Below are positions 60,707 through 64,000 of a stretch of 64,000 nucleotides of DNA, piece after piece. Each line of letters starts with the position of its first letter. Position 1 is the stretch's first letter. The notes under the pieces are model-generated. The model did no database searches. It was given only the letters and a program-made list of their open reading frames with translations, and had not been told where the DNA came from. The stretch covers positions 124,001 through 188,000 of the forward strand of contig CBDHHC010000004.1 of NCBI GenBank assembly GCA_965263345.1. The letters are read 5' to 3'. This DNA is from CBDHHC01 sp965263345. GTDB lineage: Bacteria > Pseudomonadota > Alphaproteobacteria > Rhizobiales > CBDHHC01. Both the position numbers and the translations under genes were made by a program.

Positions 60707-62446
60707 TTATTTCTTTTTCAAGAATAGTAGTTGACCACCTTCAACAAGATCTGTGTCAGTGATGCGGCTTTCAGGGTTGCTTGGGTTCCCTTTTGTTGTC
60801 TGGTCTTCAATACCATGTGCTTGAACTGTATAAAGGAATAGAGTTCCTGCTGGCTTACCGAAAAGTTGTGATACATCTAAGATACCAGAAGATTCCCATT
60901 CGCCAGCTTTACCTGCATCAGTATCAAAAGCTGCTGTTGGATCAGCTAGGCCACCGTCAAGAACAACAGAACGATCAATATATGCAATTGTCTGAAGTTT
61001 CTTACCGTTAGGACGGATGCGAACGATAGATGCCTCATTTGGATTTGCAGCGCCTTCACCGAATAGCGGCTCACCAGTCAATGAGTCTTCTTCAGCTTCG
61101 TCTTCTTGTACATAGATGAAGCCATCAGCTGACCAATCTAGGTTATCAGGACTACGAATTCCACGTTTTGGATCTGCATCACCATCATAAGCGATTTTAA
61201 GAGTTGATTTCTTTGGCGTACCATTTTTCTTGAACTTCACAACCATTGTGTAAAGCGTACCGAAAGTGTCTGCACCGTTACCAGTTTCTGGGTCAATATC
61301 AAAAGTATCTACGCCAGTAGATGCAAGAACAAACTGGTTTCCTCTTTTAGGGTTTGTGCTTAGGTCTTCAGGACGAGAGAATTGGAAAGCACCAACAGCT
61401 TCTGCACGTGTCCATAGTGTTCTTTGAGTTGGATAACCGAATTTGTCAAAACCAGTGCTTCCATCTTCACTTGCATTATCTGTTTTTGAGTTATCGATCT
61501 CAACCCAATAACCTTTAGCTTTGTTACGATTGCCTCTGAACTCAAGTGGAGAGTTTACAGATTTATCAGCTGCAACCCATACATAAAGCTTACCGCCTCT
61601 TAGACCGTTCTTCGCAAGGAAATCACCGTCTTTTTGTTTTTTACCAACATAAAGGAATAGTGGCGCAGCTTCATTCTCAGCGTCGTTATCTGCATTGAAT
61701 GGCGAGCTATCATCAGCAAGGATGAATGCAACATAGTTGTCAGTTTTTGTGTCAACCTGAGTTACGTTTTCCCAAGCACCACGACCAAATGCAGGAACGT
61801 GCCAGAAATCACCTGTTTTCGTATCAAGCGCCCAAACAGCACCACCTACAGGGTTGAAGTTACCGCCATCTTCTTCGTTCGTGAAGTAGATTGAATTGTT
61901 AATGCCACGCTCATCATCATATTGTTTACCTTCAACAAATTGAGCTGAACAGAAGCGGCTAAAACCTTTTTGTAGAGATGTAGCGAAGATATCGCTTAGC
62001 TGTGATGCAAGAACACCGTTTGCATTGTAAATGCGCTTGATAGCAACACCACTGTCAACGATTTTTCTTGTTTCTTCACTAAAGTCAAAGTGTGAAACAC
62101 GTGCACCTGAAGGGATTGTGAATTTTGTTTTACAATCTGCAGAAGCACATACTTCATAAGAATAACCAAGGAAGTTTAGAAGTTCGTGGTTTGCATATAC
62201 TCTTACAGTTTTTTCGTCTTTTTTATAAGCACCTAAACCATCAAGAATACCAGCCGGTGTGTACCCATTTGGAAAAGTTTCACCAATCGTAAATACTGGA
62301 GTTGTTTCCCAGTTTTTTACTGTTTTCATCATTGGAGTTTTGATTTTTGTTTCAAAACCTTTGAATTCTGCTGCAGATGCATTTGACATTGCAAATACAG
62401 AAGCTGTTGCAATGGCAGTACCTACCAATAATAGTTTACGAAGCAT
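60707..62446 (-). CDS. PhoX-like secreted phosphatase (DUF839 family)
   Basis: 579 aa with a signal peptide ending near SNASAAEF. The family hallmarks are RPEDLST near 335, SPDNLDWSADGFIYVQED near 425 and NVTQVDTKTDNYVAFILADD near 225; the long beta-propeller-like body has several DGD and DxD sites, fitting the calcium and iron cofactors known for PhoX. It would release phosphate from organic esters in the periplasm or outside. AGGAGAG precedes the start. The extracellular nuclease gene lies divergently beside it. Confidence 0.88.
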   Translation of the reverse strand: MLRKLLLVGTAIATASVFAMSNASAAEFKGFETKIKTPMMKTVKNWETTPVFTIGETFPNGYTPAGILDGLGAYKKDEKTVRVYANHELLNFLGYSYEVCASADCKTKFTIPSGARVSHFDFSEETRKIVDSGVAIKRIYNANGVLASQLSDIFATSLQKGFSRFCSAQFVEGKQYDDERGINNSIYFTNEEDGGNFNPVGGAVWALDTKTGDFWHVPAFGRGAWENVTQVDTKTDNYVAFILADDSSPFNADNDAENEAAPLFLYVGKKQKDGDFLAKNGLRGGKLYVWVAADKSVNSPLEFRGNRNKAKGYWVEIDNSKTDNASEDGSTGFDKFGYPTQRTLWTRAEAVGAFQFSRPEDLSTNPKRGNQFVLASTGVDTFDIDPETGNGADTFGTLYTMVVKFKKNGTPKKSTLKIAYDGDADPKRGIRSPDNLDWSADGFIYVQEDEAEEDSLTGEPLFGEGAANPNEASIVRIRPNGKKLQTIAYIDRSVVLDGGLADPTAAFDTDAGKAGEWESSGILDVSQLFGKPAGTLFLYTVQAHGIEDQTTKGNPSNPESRITDTDLVEGGQLLFLKKK

Positions 62447-63023
62447 ACGCCCGCTCTCCTAATAATTATTTCTATTTCCTCACTGCCAGAAGGGTCTTAA
62501 ATGGATTTAAAACAGGAATTTTTTACATCCTCGCCCCATATGTTATTCCAGCGAGATTAATCTATGTGGCTATTTTGACGTCAAGATTAAGGAAATATTA
62601 ATTTTTTATGAAATTGTAAAACACTGTTTTAAATAGTAAATTTTCATGATTTTTCAGTTTACAAACATACAGCATAACTTTTAACGACAAAGTTATGCCG
62701 TTTTCTTGCCATAATTTAACTTCTCGCTTTTATGTTTTTCAAGTGCGTGTTCCGGGTTGTTTAACTCCTTTTTTAAAGTGCAACTTTTTGTATTTATATC
62801 ATGAGTTTTTTTATCAAATACACGCTAAACGTCTGAGTTTGTTTTCTTTAACGGTTCATGAAATTGCAATAAATCTGTCACACCCAATTTAATTCTGATT
62901 GTTATCATTTCCTCTTATTGCCTTGGTTTTTCATAATAATTGTCTGTCTTAATATTCAATATTTTTTTGACGATCTGGGGTAATACAAAAACTAAATGCA
63001 AAAAATATTTGAGAGGAAAAATC
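62447..63023. other. Divergent intergenic region between PhoX-like and nuclease genes
   Basis: 577 bp. It holds a 10-bp stem GCATAACTTT/AAAGTTATGC near 62672-62698 with a CCGTTTTCTT tail, a possible terminator or leader hairpin on the plus strand. A single CTGTCAC half-site is at 62875. No gene is seen. Confidence 0.65.
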
Positions 63024-64000
63024 ATGATGAGATGCTCGAGCAAGCGTTCTGTTTCACGCATGCTAATGGTTGCAGGTTTTATCGCAGCAACTTCGTGGAC
63101 ATCAGGTGCCTATGCCAATGATATTTGTGAGAACACAACACCAATTTATGAAATTCAAGGTGCCGGTCATAGATCGCCATTGGTTGGCCAAACAGTCGAG
63201 ACATGTGGCGTTGTAACAGCTGTTGGTTTTAATAGCTATTATATTCAAGATGTAAATGGTGATGGCAAAGATGCTACATCAGATGGTTTATTCATTTTTG
63301 ATACACGCACCCCTCCACAAGTTGGAGAACTGCTTCGATTAAGAGACAGAGTTGATGAGTTTATCCCAGGTGGGGCTTCTACTGGAAATTTATCAATTAC
63401 ACAATTTGCATTCCCAACAATCGTTGCCCGTGGAACTGCTAAATTACCAGAGCCAGTGATTATTGGTCGTAAGGGCCGTGTTGCACCAAATCGTATAGTT
63501 ATCAGCCCTTCTGAGACTGATCCTGCAATAAATCTTCAGAATGATGTAGATGCAGCTCAAAATAACTTTAATGAAGAAGTTGATGGTATTGATTTTTATG
63601 AGAGCCTGGAAGGTATGCTTGTAAAGATTCAAAAGCCAGTTGCTGTTTCAGCCATTCGTCAGTTTGGCACTTTCAGTGCTGAAGTATTTGTTCTTGCTAA
63701 CCGTGGCCGTGATGTCTTCCCTAAAGATGCACGTACAAATCGTGGCGGCATTAATCTACAGCCAAATAAGAATAATACTGGCGACCAAAATCCTGAACGT
63801 ATTCAGATTCAATTTGATGCAACTTTCTTTGGCAGCAGAGACTACCCTGCAATTAAAGTTGGTGACCGTCTAGGCGATGTTACGGGTGTTGTTGGATATA
63901 GTTTTGGTAACTTCGAAGTTAATGCTTTGGGTGCTTTTGATATTAAGCCAAGTGGTATCAAAGAAACTGTTGCAAAAAAACGTAATAGCAAGCGTTTGAC
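63024..64000 (+). CDS. Extracellular nuclease (ExeM/NucH type), N-terminal part
   Basis: Starts at the ATG at 63024 with GAGAGG seven bases upstream and runs beyond the right edge; 325 codons are present. A long signal peptide ends near GAYAND. The rest has the OB-fold/LTD-like N-terminal region of ExeM-type nucleases: PLVGQTVETCGVVTAVGFNSYYIQDVNGDG, then LFIFDTRTPPQVGELLRLRD and FYESLEGMLVKIQ. The catalytic endonuclease/exonuclease/phosphatase domain should follow beyond the window. Placed beside a PhoX-like phosphatase, it suggests phosphate gain from extracellular DNA. No stop was reached. Confidence 0.85.
   Translation, partial: MMRCSSKRSVSRMLMVAGFIAATSWTSGAYANDICENTTPIYEIQGAGHRSPLVGQTVETCGVVTAVGFNSYYIQDVNGDGKDATSDGLFIFDTRTPPQVGELLRLRDRVDEFIPGGASTGNLSITQFAFPTIVARGTAKLPEPVIIGRKGRVAPNRIVISPSETDPAINLQNDVDAAQNNFNEEVDGIDFYESLEGMLVKIQKPVAVSAIRQFGTFSAEVFVLANRGRDVFPKDARTNRGGINLQPNKNNTGDQNPERIQIQFDATFFGSRDYPAIKVGDRLGDVTGVVGYSFGNFEVNALGAFDIKPSGIKETVAKKRNSKRL

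Noticed and set aside
62695..62892. Small plus-strand frame of 65 codons
   Set aside because: No ribosome binding site, odd composition, and it lies in the divergent promoter region.
62447..63023. Pho box between phoX-like and nuclease genes
   Set aside because: Only one CTGTCAC half-site (62875) and no second copy at the 11-base period.

Overview
The window is a stretch of a low-GC alphaproteobacterial chromosome. The grounds are the priA-atpHAGDC order at the left end, with the F1 genes apart from F0 genes, and the closeness of most proteins to alphaproteobacterial families. I cannot name genus or species. No rRNA, tRNA, CRISPR array, transposase or phage gene was seen.

Layout: (1) 1-7.1 kb, the end of priA and the F1 ATP synthase operon. 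A small membrane protein gene sits between atpG and atpD, and a tandem 98-bp hairpin repeat lies between atpD and atpC. (2) 7.3-8.4 kb, a DoxX-like gene, a hairpin module between 22-bp direct repeats, a rod-shaped structured RNA candidate and a chain of micro-ORFs. (3) 8.6-17 kb, an Asp/Glu-rich protein, a glycosyltransferase, an acyltransferase, an L,D-transpeptidase and several small secreted proteins. (4) 17.2-38.3 kb, a type III secretion (T3SS) island. (5) 38.4-50.9 kb, mixed housekeeping and envelope genes including divergently placed MnmC-like oxidase and MnmD. (6) 51.3-64 kb, an outer-membrane barrel, small secreted proteins, a LysR-controlled GNAT/GNAT/cysteine-hydrolase cluster, a PhoX-like phosphatase and the start of an extracellular nuclease.

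The T3SS follows the rhizobial (Rhc) plan. One minus-strand operon holds a NarL-type response regulator, a RhcC1-like N0/N1 secretin piece, a separate secretin and two lipoproteins. sctV is on the minus strand behind a 49-aa gene. A long plus-strand operon runs SctI-J-K-L-N-O-Q-R-S-T-U, followed by SctD and two small chaperone-like genes. SctU has VGDK where the NPTH autocleavage motif should be.

The most striking signal is a 22-bp motif, YTACGTA-N8-(TTACGTA, CTACGGA or AGTAGTC), found with exactly the same spacing at seven places. Each place lies upstream of a T3SS operon or of a gene for an acidic, EF-hand-like or GDPH-containing protein. It looks like the operator of an undescribed T3SS regulon, and it points to likely exported substrates: a GDPH/von Willebrand D-like protein and two small proteins carrying a shared EF-hand-like module.
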